From NCBI GenBank assembly GCA_963573385.1, contig CAUYLG010005430.1:37182-101181 (forward strand): DNA of 64,000 bases, written 5' to 3'. Shown here piece after piece: positions 22,969-34,183 of this stretch. Every line of letters begins with the position of its first letter. Within the stretch, counting starts at the first letter, position 1. The notes beneath the pieces were generated by a model, which was not told where the DNA came from, ran no database searches, and was given only the letters and a program-made list of their open reading frames with translations. Source of the DNA: Cacajao melanocephalus (Eukaryota > Chordata > Mammalia > Primates > Pitheciidae). Both the position numbers and the translations under genes were made by a program.

Positions 22969-23282
22969 CAGTTGGTCTCTTGTATCCACATGTTCTACAT
23001 CTGCAGATTTAACCAACCCTGAATTAAAACTATTCAATAAACAACTTTAAGAAATATATAGAATAACAACTATTTAGTATTTACATTGCTTTAGGTATTT
23101 TAGAGGTTTTACTTATTCTAGATGCATAAGTAATCTAGGAATTATTTAAAGTATATAGGAGGATGTGTGTAGGTTGTATGCAAATAGTACTCTATTTTAT
23201 ATCAGGGACTTCAGTGTCAGCAGATTTTGGTCCACAAGAGGTCCAGGAACCAATTCCCTGAGGGTATCAAGGGACAGTTACT
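22969..23282 (+). mobile_element. Tigger-type DNA transposon (MER2-like)
   Basis: Starts 'cagttggtctcttgtatcc' and ends 'tatcaagggacagt', diverged inverted termini, with the TA target dinucleotide on both sides (22967-22968, 23279-23280). The middle 'aagtaatctaggaattattt' and 'gtaggttgtatgcaaatagt' is characteristic of MER2-like, non-autonomous TcMar-Tigger elements. Confidence 0.8.
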
Positions 23283-23694
23283 TCCTGGCAAGCTATCTGT
23301 CTAACATTCTGTTTTTGGTATTCTTGTGATGTTCAGTCAGCTGTATCTTCTCCTCTCTGGTGCATTTGCTCTTTATCTTTTAATGAACATCTTTGAAGGA
23401 CTAATATGTCTTCCTCTTGCCTAACAATAAAATATTTAGAATTCTTTTCATCTTCTGATGGCCTAAATGCCCCCAGTTTTTTCTGTTGAGTCCTGTGGGA
23501 GCCATAGGCTCTTGGCACCCTAAGAGTTTACTGAAAATTCACTAACATAAGGTAAATTGACAAGAGAAAAGGCATACAAGTTTATTTAATATGTATACAC
23601 ATGAGTCTTCAGAAGGAAGATCTAATTTTTCAATGAGTAACAGAAGCTTATATACCATCTTGAAGTTACAGAAAGTAGGAGGGCTTGTGATGAT
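23283..23694 (-). repeat. Possible old LTR fragment, antisense
   Basis: The section 23450-23690 contains a reverse-strand AATAAA (in 'gtttatttaatatg', about 23581-23594) in a setting like that of an antisense LTR. Family not identified; could also be single-copy sequence. The 5' part (23283-23450) shows nothing. Confidence 0.3.
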
Positions 23695-24970
23695 ATAATT
23701 TTAGAAAACCCTAATGACTCCTTGAAAAGATTCCTAGATCTGATAAATGGGGTTGTATTTGGAGATTGGGCCCTTAAAGGGGTAATTAAATTAAAATAAG
23801 GCAAGTAGAGTGGACAATAATCTAATATTGTTGCCTGGGAACTTAGGTGGGTCTCCAGATGCTGATGAGACCCAGCAGCAGCTCCTATTCCAAGTTCTTA
23901 ACACCATTGCAAAAAAGAATTCAGGGACAAGTCAGAATAAAGAAAATGGCCAGAAACTTTTATTGCAAAGCCAACATACACACTCAAGAGCAGGAGTGTA
24001 GGCATACTCAGGAGAGTGAGTTGCATATGGAGTTTGCTTTTCTAGTTTTATGGGCTCTTCTAATTAGGGGGTGAATAATCATGAGGTTTTCTAGGGAAAA
24101 AGGTAGAGATTTCTTAAAATTGAGCTTCCACCTATTTTTATATTAAATATGAGCATGCTCAGATCTGTCATGGCACTGGTTGGTATGCTATTTAGTATGG
24201 TAATGAGCATATAATTAGGTCTGGGGTAGGGAATAGGTCAAATCCAACACTACATTGGACCTGGATGGTTTCAACCAGCTTAGCACACATGCTGTTGGTT
24301 AGGGTCTTATCATTGTCCTTATCCCAGACTTGTCCTTACTTTTATAGCTAATTTTAACAGCTCCTTTCTTGCTGTTACGTGAAATGCCTGCTTGACATTT
24401 CCCTCATCTCCTGTGACCACTTAGTATTCCTATTTTTGGGATATTTCTTTAATGAGGGAGTGGAATAATCACTAGGTATTCCAGAAAACGAGGCAATTTT
24501 AGAGATCCCGAGTTACTGATGCCTTTCTCCCTTATTTGGGTTTGTCTGGAAGAGGCAGAGACATGTCACTGTGACCAGGGGTTTGGCCATCTTATCTGTC
24601 TTATTTTGGTTTTCCTCTTGTCTTGTAGTTTCTTTGCTTAGTTCTTGTTTTAGCTGTGGTTCAGGTTTTTCTATCCTCCTGCAACCGACCACCCAGTACT
24701 ATTCCTGTCTCAGTGTAACTGGCCTTATGAAAAGAGGACATTTGGACCCGTAGAGACTCCAGTACACATACTAATAGAGAAAAACCCATGTGAAGACACA
24801 GTAAGAAGACAGCTATTGGCAAGCCAAGAAGAGAGGCCTCAGAAGAAACCAAACCTCCTGATACTTTGATTTTGAACTTTTTGCCTCCCTAAGTGTGAGA
24901 AAATAAATATATCTTAAAGTTACACATTGTGAAGTATTTGGTTATGGCTGTTCAAGTGAACTAAAGCACT
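23695..24970 (+). mobile_element. MLT1-like LTR, split by a nested LTR
   Basis: The left piece (23695-23828) has 'gttgtatttggag...gggcccttaaa' and 'taatctaatat'. The right piece (about 24718-24970) resumes with 'ggccttatgaaaagaggaca', 'ccatgtgaagacac' and the 3' end 'agtgtgagaaaataaat'. The two pieces are colinear with one MaLR/MLT1-type LTR, and the sequence between them is a separate insertion. Confidence 0.65.
23829..24712 (-). mobile_element. LTR inserted into the MLT1-like LTR, antisense
   Basis: About 884 bases that interrupt the MLT1-like element. The block starts TGTTGCC and ends CTCA on the plus strand. On the minus strand an AATAAA-type signal (reverse of 'ttttattgc', near 23957) lies about 125 bases from that end, as in an LTR. 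Family not identified and no clear TSD. Confidence 0.5.
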
Positions 24971-24974
24971 TGGT

Positions 24975-25095
24975 AAATGAAGCTGAAAGTATACGTGTTT
25001 TGCCCATGGTCAACCAACTTAGGAAGAAGTAGGGCACGTAACTCAAACATAGATCTGTTTAATCTATGTCAATGCTCTTTACCATGTTTTACCAT
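24975..25095 (+). repeat. MIR SINE fragment
   Basis: Diverged MIR core in sense: 'tttgcccatggtcaaccaac', then '...agggcacgtaactcaaac' and 'caatgctctttacca'. Confidence 0.5.
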
Positions 25096-27065
25096 GTTGG
25101 CTCACATAACAATAGCAGTAATATCTTCAGGTTATTATGTGTAACATTTTGTTGATGGTGGAAGTTTTTATATATTCTCAAATGAGAACATGACATTTTC
25201 TCTATAGAATTTTATAAGTCGAGGTTGAGTAAGGGTGGAGGATTTGACAAAATGGCCCACATTGCAGGGCTCGTTCATCTATGGTTCCATGTTTTCTTTT
25301 AATATCTACTGGATACACAGACTTTTTTCCATCTTTAATTTTCCAGCTGATGGGATCATTTATCAGTGAATAAAAGGAGGAACTGATTTTTAAATATTAT
25401 CATTTTTTCTCTTTAGTTCTTTAAAACACAGAGAGCAGAACCAATACCATCTCTGTGATCTCTGCCATGTTTCACCTGCAGGTTTTCAGACACTGTAAGA
25501 AGATAATACACAGTATAAGCTGGAAACTAATTACCAATAAGCAATTTTTTTTATTGTCACTCATCTAACCTTTACTGTGTAAGAAAAACTCAACTCTGGT
25601 TTCACTTATTTTTAATGTTTCTTGGGATTGTAGGAAAGTCCTTGAGCCTTGTCTATTTTTGTGGGAGTCAGCATTTTCAGAAACATGATTCACATAGGGT
25701 AGAATAACTTTCAAGGAGTGTGACTTTCTGAGTCCCCAGTCTCATAATGCTAAGGTGAAGAAAAAGAGTAGAAAAAGATCTCTTATATCTATAGTGAATT
25801 TCAAAACACAAATTATAAATAACTCAGAACTTTGACCAAGTTATTACATAAGCTTACATTTGCAGTTCAAATTCATAATCAAAATAATGAAGGTGGAACC
25901 TTCTATTAGAAAATGATACATTCTTTAGATTGAGACATTGTACTGTAAACAACTACAAAAACAGAATGTCCTAATGAAGCTAAAGTTGTAAGATTAATTG
26001 CTCCCTTATATTCATTTTTAATGCAGACTAACAATTTACTTGACAGGCTAATTATTATAACATCCTGGGTCCACAGTATGTAATAAGAGTTATAATGTAC
26101 CAGTCAATCAAAATCATTCACTTCTGTTATTGTGCTTGAAATCCTCAACTTTGTTTGTCTTGTTAACTAAATGACATATGAAAATTACTAAAGGTGTTAT
26201 TCTCAAGAGAGAATAGAAGCATGAAATAATCTGCACATATTTCTATTACAGTTGGTGTTATAAAATGGTTTTGGGTACATTGAACATGCATTCTTTTCAA
26301 TTTTATAATAATTATGTTACCATGAGGCATATTGAAATGGAAATTTTGATAAGATACAATAAATCTTAGTGCATTCTTATTGTTAGATGGTATGGGCTTT
26401 TATAGACTCAAGGGAGATTAGATAAAATTTAAAACATAAACATCTAATAAAATGTATGTTGGAGGATATTATGATACATAGAGATCATTGCTGATGTTGC
26501 TGGATGATTTTCATATAAAATTTTAGCAACTCTCTACTTTCTCTTTAAAAAGTAGAAAGTATATTTTCTAAGGAATTTCTTTTTTAAGACCTTGTATTTA
26601 TAATTTATAAACTAAATGAGTACAATTCTTCTTTCCATTGCAATTCCACCATTCTGATATATTTGTTTAATCATGTTTCTACAACACCTTCACATATATT
26701 TTTCAAAGCTCCTGCCATCAAAACATAGAGAGGAAGCTACAATGGAAAGAAGGAATATGAAGGATTCAGTCCAGGAGTCCAGCATCTAAGAAGATGGAAA
26801 TATAAAAGCTTATTTAGTCATACAATGTAAATGAGAATTCAAGAAAGATTTTCCAGATGTCAACAAGGTATCACTATAATAGAAGAGTGGTGATGTACTC
26901 CTAAGAGATATCTTCACATCATATCTGATGGGAAGAAGTAGAAATTTGCATATCTTCTCATCTAAAATACCATCAATTTTAAGTTACCACTACAATTTTA
27001 CTAACTTAGCACTTTCTAATCAATTGAAAATGTTACTTTATTATTATTAATATAGGCTTTTATTT
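25096..27065. other. AT-rich stretch, nothing recognised
   Basis: About 2 kb of AT-rich sequence without open frames of note or recognised elements. Confidence 0.4.
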
Positions 27066-28222
27066 TTACATCTTTATTTTATTTTATTTTTCTCCATGTT
27101 TATTTTAGATACTAGGGGTATATGTGCTGCAGGTTAGTTACGAAGGTAATATAGTATGATGCTGAGTTTTGGATTATTTTTAAACCTATTATCCAGGGAG
27201 TAAGCATCATAACTAATAAGTACTTTATCAACACTTAGCCCCCTTTCTCCCTTCCCAGTCCGGTGTCTACTGTGCCCAATTTTATATCCATGGGTAAACA
27301 AGAGCTAAACAAGACTCTATGTTTAGCTCCTCCCTATTTTTTTATTTTTTGAGACAGGATCTTGCTCTATAGTCCAGACTGGAGTACAGTGGTACAATCA
27401 TAGCTTACTACAGCCTTGACCTCCCAGGCTGAAACAATCCTCCCATATCAGCCTCCTGAGTAGCTAGGACTATAGGCATGAGCCACAACATCCTGCTAAT
27501 TTTTTATATATTCTTTTAGAGATAGGGGTTCATCATGTTGCCCAGCCTGGTCTTGAACTACTGAGCTCAAGAAATCCACCTGCTTAGGCCTCCCAAAGTG
27601 CTAAGATTATAGGTGTGAGCCACCATGCTTGGCCGAGGTCCTACTTATAAGTACTAATCTGTAGAATTTGGTTTTCTGTTTTAGTTTGATTAGGATAATG
27701 GTTTCCAGCTGCACCCATATTGCTGCAAAGAACATGATTTTGTTCTTTATCATGGCTGAGTAGTATTCTACAATGTGTGTGCATATACATATATATATTT
27801 CTTTATCCAATCCACCATTGATGGGTAACTGGGTTGATTCCCTGGGTTTGCTATCATAAATCGTGTTGTAATGAATATATGGGTGCATGTTTCTTTCAGG
27901 TGGAACAATTTTTCTTTAGTTATATACCCAGTAATGGGATTGCTGGGTTAAATACTAGTTCAAATCTTATTTCTTTGAGAAGTCTCTGAAATACTCTCCA
28001 CAGTGCCTGCACTAATTTATATTCCCACAGGCCGTCTGTAAGTGTTTCATTTTCTCCAGATTCCCAGTAACATCTATTATTCTTTGACTTTTTAACAGAA
28101 GTGTTTCTGACTGTTGTGAGATGATATCTCATTGAGTTGTGTTTCTCTGATAATTAGTAATCTTGAACATTTTTCATGTTTGTTGGCTGCTTATATGTTT
28201 TTCTTTGAGAAGTGTCTGTTTT
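27066..28222 (-). mobile_element. LINE-1 3' end (older), antisense, interrupted by AluJ
   Basis: Antisense 3'UTR (27066-27337), then an Alu, then antisense ORF2 C-terminus (27635-28222). 'tgtttagctcc' before the Alu joins 'cctacttataagta' after it, restoring the L1 order. Landmarks include 'tttggttttctgttttagtt' and 'tatacccagtaatgggattg'. L1 similarity ends near 'gagaagtgtctgtttttata'. L1MA/L1PB-like. Confidence 0.85.
27338..27634 (-). mobile_element. AluJ SINE, antisense, nested in L1
   Basis: Starts after a T-rich tail with 'ttgagacaggatcttgctct' and runs full length to 'gagccaccatgcttggcc'. The J-type pattern is seen in 'tcatagcttactacagcctt' and in 'actgagctcaagaaatccac'. It inserted into the L1 3'UTR, so it is younger than that L1. 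Confidence 0.9.
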
Positions 28223-28582
28223 TATACATATTTTTGCAAATATATTTGTTGTATACTACTCTTGAGCATGCATAAAAGTGAAATTTAAGAAAAATTAAGT
28301 AGTCAAGTTATTCCTAAAGTTTCTTCCCAATTCAAGTTTTCTGAAACATAGTTTGACTTGAAGTAAGAAATTTCTATAATTGTTGCACATTATTTTCCTC
28401 TAGGGCATAAAGATAGCAGGTAATGCAGCATTTTTAAAGCAATGCTTAAGATTGTGTTTGGTATATTCTCCTAAATTGCTGGCATTCTTTTCTTTTTGCA
28501 TGTTGGTGCTGTTTTTGTCCTCTCACTAAGAGATGCCAGCAGAAGGTAATCAGACAACAAACAAAGCTCCTATAGGTTTCTG

Positions 28583-28585
<3 letters not shown>
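28223..28585. other. Single-copy-like spacer
   Basis: Nothing recognised before the TG microsatellite. Confidence 0.4.

Positions 28586-28633
<48 letters not shown>
28586..28633. repeat. (TG)n dinucleotide microsatellite
   Basis: Uninterrupted run of about 24 TG units. Long pure runs like this are usually polymorphic. Confidence 0.95.
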
Positions 28634-28635
<2 letters not shown>

Positions 28636-29847
28636 ACTCAATCATGGAGGAGCTCCATTTTTCTGCTTAGATGACCAGGAACAATAACCAAGTTTGTGTG
28701 CATACAAGGAATAAGTACGCCATGTCCATCACCAGATCAAATGTAACTGTAATATGTCATCAAATAGTAACATATAGGCTAATTTTAGATATATTAAAAT
28801 ATGAAAAGCAATGTCATTTAAACTTGAAGAAATACATATTCCACCAAGGTTATTCCATGTGAGTTTGATACTTCTAAAAACAATTATTATTCTATAAACA
28901 ACTAAATAATAGCATTATTTAATTTTACTTACTACTGAAATTTCTGCTGAAAATAAAGGAGAAAACATGGGCTCTGTCCTTGCATACCACATAAAATGTC
29001 ATTTCCTACAGCTTGTGGAGTTGCGGTCATTCTTCTAAAAACAAAGGAAATGATTACTCTTTCTCACAATAGGGCTCTTTTAGTTGGATCTTGAAATTTA
29101 ATATAGTATCTGAAATTGATCTAATCATAATATTGAATAGTTTATAATGTATTTTTATTCAATAAAGCAAGCTTAAAATATGAATAAGGATATTGCATTA
29201 GTTTGATTTTGATCATGTTCTACTAACTTCGTCTCACTAAGCTGCTGTTAAATATACACTAGCTATGAATAAATAAGAAAACATCCCAGGCGGAATCTTG
29301 GATATTATTGTTTTCAACTTTTCTCCATATTTGGCTTTTTGGTATATCTTAAAGAGAATAACAGTCATTTTGTAATACAAATCTTATTCCAAAATCTTTG
29401 CTCTAGTAAACATAAAGATCATTGCTTTGCTCCTGCTCTTGATTCAGATGTTTTTGCTGATCTCAAGACTGCATTAACTCTATTTTCCGTGTCCTCTCTT
29501 ATGATACTTCATCCTTTGCCCATCCATGGACTATATTTTTCTGTATATAGCTGGTTACCCTATATTTTCTCTAATGAGTTAGTCAACTGAGTCCCTTCCA
29601 CTCAGTGCCTCTCTCCCTCTATAAGTGTCTGTGTACTACTCTACTAATTTTTCCTAATGCTTTTTACCTAACCTTTGCTCATACATGAATAGATCATTAA
29701 CAAACCTATACTTAATGATATTACTAATAACATAGCAGAGAGTAGGAGTATAACTTTCAGTTATGCTTTTGTATTTTTATTTACTCGCTTTTATATTTAT
29801 TTTTCAATCGGTATGTCTTCACGGGAGTAGTCTAAAACCATCATTCT
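28634..29847. other. Single-copy-like sequence, nothing recognised
   Basis: About 1.2 kb. The open frames at 28671-28862 and 29339-29590 have no recognisable domains or coding character. Confidence 0.4.
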
Positions 29848-30165
<318 letters not shown>

Positions 30166-31195
30166 CCCACATGTTATTCTGAGGGTAAATATAGTTAAAA
30201 CTAGATAAGATAGTCTATAAATCCCTTTAACTTAAGATATGTAAGTTGTGATAGTCCAATAACACTAACAAACTAAAGAGTGAGTATGAACCTCTGAAGG
30301 TCTGAGTTGTAGGTCTTTCTTCCTTTAAGATAATTCCTCTCATCAGTGACATATTTGACACAGGGTCATTTGATATAATAACTAAGGGGGCTTTCAGTGT
30401 CAAGTCTTCTATTATTTATACACAAACCTTAACTCTTAAAAATACATGTAAATATAGAGACATTGATATTGCATATTCTGTCCTCATTTCAGTGGACATT
30501 CTCACAGTCTCTAGAATGCACTGACTCCTTTTGGAGAGCACTGCTCCAATGTAACCTTCTTAGGCTTGTCACAGTTTATAAAATAAATTTATTTGAGGCA
30601 ACTGGGTAGCTGAAAAAAAGAGAGAATCCTAATACAATCTAAGAAAGGGCAGGCTGAAAACTTGTGTTGAAGGAAGTAATATATATTTTATTCAATATGT
30701 TTTGATTAGAATATCCTCGTTTCAAATATGTTATATTGTGTGTCTTTCTTGCAAAGTTTAACTTTCATGGAAGACAGTGTCCAGTGTAATTAGCTTGGGT
30801 CATAGACTCACAATTTGAGCAGGTAGAAACAGGGGCAGCCCACATGAGTTTGGGCAGTGTAGTTTTCCAAAAGACGTTATTAACAGAAGAGGTTGGAAAT
30901 AAAAATATGCTTGGAAAAACAACACTTATTAACCCACTGAATTCCTTGGCTTCTCAACATAAACACAAAATCATTTTGTTTCATTTTAACGATTTACTTA
31001 GTATCCTTGACTATTTTATATGTACATATATGTATATATTTATCAAATTACTATATACTATTATATTATCATATGTCATTCATATCTAGTTAGATAGATA
31101 CATAGATAGACTCCTTCCCTTCCCAAAAGTCAGTCAATCCAAACTCCAGGTTTCTGAAGAAGATTCATGATCTCTGAATGATGTGAATTCTTTTT
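30166..31195. other. AT-rich stretch, nothing recognised
   Basis: About 1 kb. A TATA/GATA-rich patch lies at 31010-31111, including short TAGA repeats. No gene evident. Confidence 0.4.
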
Positions 31196-31202
31196 GTTCT
31201 TT

Positions 31203-31768
31203 TTTTTTTAATTTATTTTTGTTTTAAGATCCAGGGTACATGTGGAGGATGTACAGGTTTGTTCCATAAGTAAACGTGTGCTATGGTGGTTTGCTGCACC
31301 TATCAACCCATCATCTGGGTATTATGTGGAAGATAGTGTGGCGATTCCTCAAAGATCTAGGACCAAAAATACCATTTGACCGAGCAATCCCATTACTGGA
31401 TATATACTCAAAGGAATAAAAGCCATTCTATTACAAAGACTCATGTACATCAATGTTCATTGCAGGACAATTCACAATAGAAAAGACGTGGAATCAACCC
31501 AAATGTCCATCAGTGACAGAATGGATAAAGAAAATGTATGCATATATACCATAGAATACTATGCAGACATAAAAAGGAACAAGATCATGTCCTTTGCAGG
31601 GACATGGGTGGAGCTGGAAGCCCTTATCCTCAGCAAACTAACACAGGAACAGAAAACCAAGCACTGCATATTCTCACTTATAAGTCAGAGCTGAACAATG
31701 AGAACACATGGACACAGGGAGGGGAACATCACAGTCTGGGGCCTGTTGAGGGGTGGGGTGAAGAGAGG
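31203..31768 (-). mobile_element. LINE-1 insertion with internal inversion (twin priming)
   Basis: From the left: a T run, then about 120 bases of antisense L1 3' terminus (31203-31325), then, in the opposite orientation, sense ORF2 C-terminus and early 3'UTR (31328-31768). Two frames in the sense part (31443-31694 and 31538-31831) cover ORF2 C-terminal sequence. The 7-base TSD 'gttcttt' flanks the whole block at 31196-31202 and 31769-31775, so both parts belong to one insertion. Confidence 0.85.
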
Positions 31769-31775
31769 GTTCTTT

Positions 31776-32301
31776 ATAGATATAGCCACATGTGGCTACA
31801 ATCAGTGTTTCCTTTATTACAGTATAGATAAAGAAGAGGAAATGTCAAATAATTATAGTAGAATTTAATAAGCAAATACCATAATATTTCTACAGTTGTA
31901 TAAATCTATAACTTGTATTTACTGTGTTCCTCTTCTTACTTTCCCCTTCCTCATGCCTAATAACTTAGCTGTTTAAAATGCTTTGCCTAAAACTTTAATT
32001 GAAAAAAATTGAAATAATCCTGCATAACATTTTAGAATTTGCAATCTTTTAGCATTTGCAACTGCTATTTTAGTTTAAAATAGTATGCCCCCAATATTTT
32101 ATTTTTCTCTACTTTCTTTGTCTAACAGAAAACCTATTTTAAAGCAATTCAAATTATTTTTTGTCAATGGATCTGGTGCCACAAAATGCCTAAGTTGGCC
32201 ATATAACATTATCAACTTCCAGTGTAATGTCACTGTATTTGTTTGCTCTATTGGAAGAACACTCTAGAGTGGCAAAGATGGGATTTATTTTAGAAAAGGA
32301 C
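31776..32301. other. AT-rich spacer
   Basis: Nothing recognised. Confidence 0.4.
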
Positions 32302-32695
32302 TGTTAAAGAAAAACTTCTCTTCCTGGGTCCATGAGGGGCGTGGTTTCAAAGGCAGGAGTTTCCTGACTACACCCCTCCATCCGGGAACCAGAGGGGTTT
32401 CAACCGTAAAGTTCTTTGTCTATGTTTCCCACACGCTGGCTAGGTGGAAAAATCCAGGTGGGCTCCTTTGTCTAAAAAGCCCGTGGAAAACTCTGGGAGG
32501 AGGAGCCTCTGTTGTGGACCAAGCAGTCAATCCCATGTAAGGGTCAAAAATCAATCACTCCAGAGGAAGTCTGAAAAAACTCCTCTCATTGGATGAGAAT
32601 CTGAATAGGGAAGGAATAACTCAACAGTTAAAATCCTGCTGCTCCCTCCCTATATGGATTCCTTCTCTGGATCCCCTCTCATGGCAGCTTGGGAG

Positions 32696-32776
<81 letters not shown>

Positions 32777-32886
32777 TAATAAATCACTCTCAGCAAAACT
32801 CTTTGGGTTCACAATATTTATTACATTGGTAGGCTCACCATGCCTCTGGGACCCCTTTCCCTATTCTTCAGGGTAAGAGTGGCCAA
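32302..32886 (+). mobile_element. Probable solo LTR, family not identified
   Basis: A GC-richer block starting TGTTAAAG, with CT/TG-rich sequence and AATAAA at 32779-32784, typical of an LTR U3-R-U5 layout. If it ends at ...GGCCA (32886), the flanks 'aggac' and 'agaac' resemble a 5-base TSD, but the 3' boundary is uncertain (an alternative end is near 32825). Confidence 0.5.
32699..32775. repeat. Compound (TC)n(TG)n microsatellite
   Basis: A pure TC run of about 20 units, a short TG/TC junction, then about 15 TG units. It sits immediately upstream of the AATAAA of the presumed LTR. Confidence 0.95.
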
Positions 32887-33754
32887 GAACCTCTTCAGAT
32901 CGGGGAATTGGGAGCTCTTTGGGCTGCCTCCCATTACCCTGGTTACAAAAGCATGTAATTTACAGTCACCATTCCTACAATCTCGTATCTATTTCTTGAC
33001 TCTTAGTCTTATATAATCTGGCTTTAAGAGAAACAGCACCATACAGACAAATGATTTAGAAAATATAGCATAACCTCCATAACAGTACCCAAACCAAAAG
33101 GTGTTGATAACAGTGTCTAGTATCACACCATCATTTGTTAAACTTTTATGAGAGTCTAGTAGCATGTCAAGAGATAATTCTATGAGGTTAACTACAAAAG
33201 GGATGGCTTTTATCTCTCAACCAATGATCCTACTCTCCAACTGTGGGAGCTATGCTTCTCAAAGACTATCTCCAGTTGACCATAGACACTTTGAGAATCA
33301 CCACCTCAATCATGTCTTCGAACTAGTTCAAAAATCTGATGTTGTTTTGTCTAACTGTGTGACCCATACAATTTTCAGTTTTTTATTGCACTAGGTAAAT
33401 GGGTTTTAGCAGGACATTTTGATGTATTCAAAACCCTAAGTATCTTTCCAAATATTAGGCATTTTATTTGTTGTAGTAGAATAAAAATAAGCAGCATTTC
33501 ACTTACTGCAGAGGTCATATCTTGATCAGCTTACAGACTATTCAAATTCCAGAAATTTTCCTGAAATAAAATACTGATAAGGTCTTTTGTCTTGCTGGGT
33601 TATCTCCCACCCTAGATCTGGTTTACACATCTATATGTAACATAAAATACTCATCTAGGATTAACATCATAATATTCTCATTGTTATATGATTGTCACTG
33701 TAAGAGTAAGGACATACTAGGAATTAAATGGTGATACAGAACAAGAATACAGGA
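32887..33754. other. Single-copy-like sequence
   Basis: No element recognised, apart from one half (33416-33442) of a dispersed 27-base direct repeat described in the findings. Confidence 0.4.
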
Positions 33755-34183
33755 ATGTGGGATGCCAACAGCTCCAAAATATGCCCACATTCTAATCCCC
33801 AGAACCTGTGAATACAATTTTAACATATAAAAAAGCCTTTGCAGAGAAGTTAAGGGTCTTGAGATGGGGAGATTGCCCTAGCTTAACCCAGTACACACAA
33901 AGTCATCACTAAGGTTCTTATAAGACAGATACAGGAATTTCAGAGTCAGACAGAAGATATGATGAGGAAAGCAGAGGTTGGAATGATTTGTTGCCACTCG
34001 CGAAGGAAATCAGATAGCCTTTAGAATGTGGAAAGACAAAGGAAAGGATTATCTCCAGAAAGAATGTAGCCTTCTTTATCCATTTTAGACTTGACATCTG
34101 GGTCTTTAATATTTTTTGGTTTGTTTTAAACCACTTTATTTGTGGTAATTTACTGAAGTAGCAAAACTAATACAAAGAATAAA
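33755..34183 (+). mobile_element. MLT1-like MaLR LTR, sense
   Basis: Blocks in order: 'attctaatccccagaacctg', 'cttgagatggggagattgcc', 'ggttcttataagacagat', 'tttaaaccactttatttgtg' and the 3' end 'aaactaatacaaag'. It is a fossil LTR of the ERVL-MaLR group. Confidence 0.75.

Noticed and set aside
32621..32812. Arg/Glu and Thr/His repeat peptide frames
   Set aside because: They translate the (TC)n(TG)n microsatellite.
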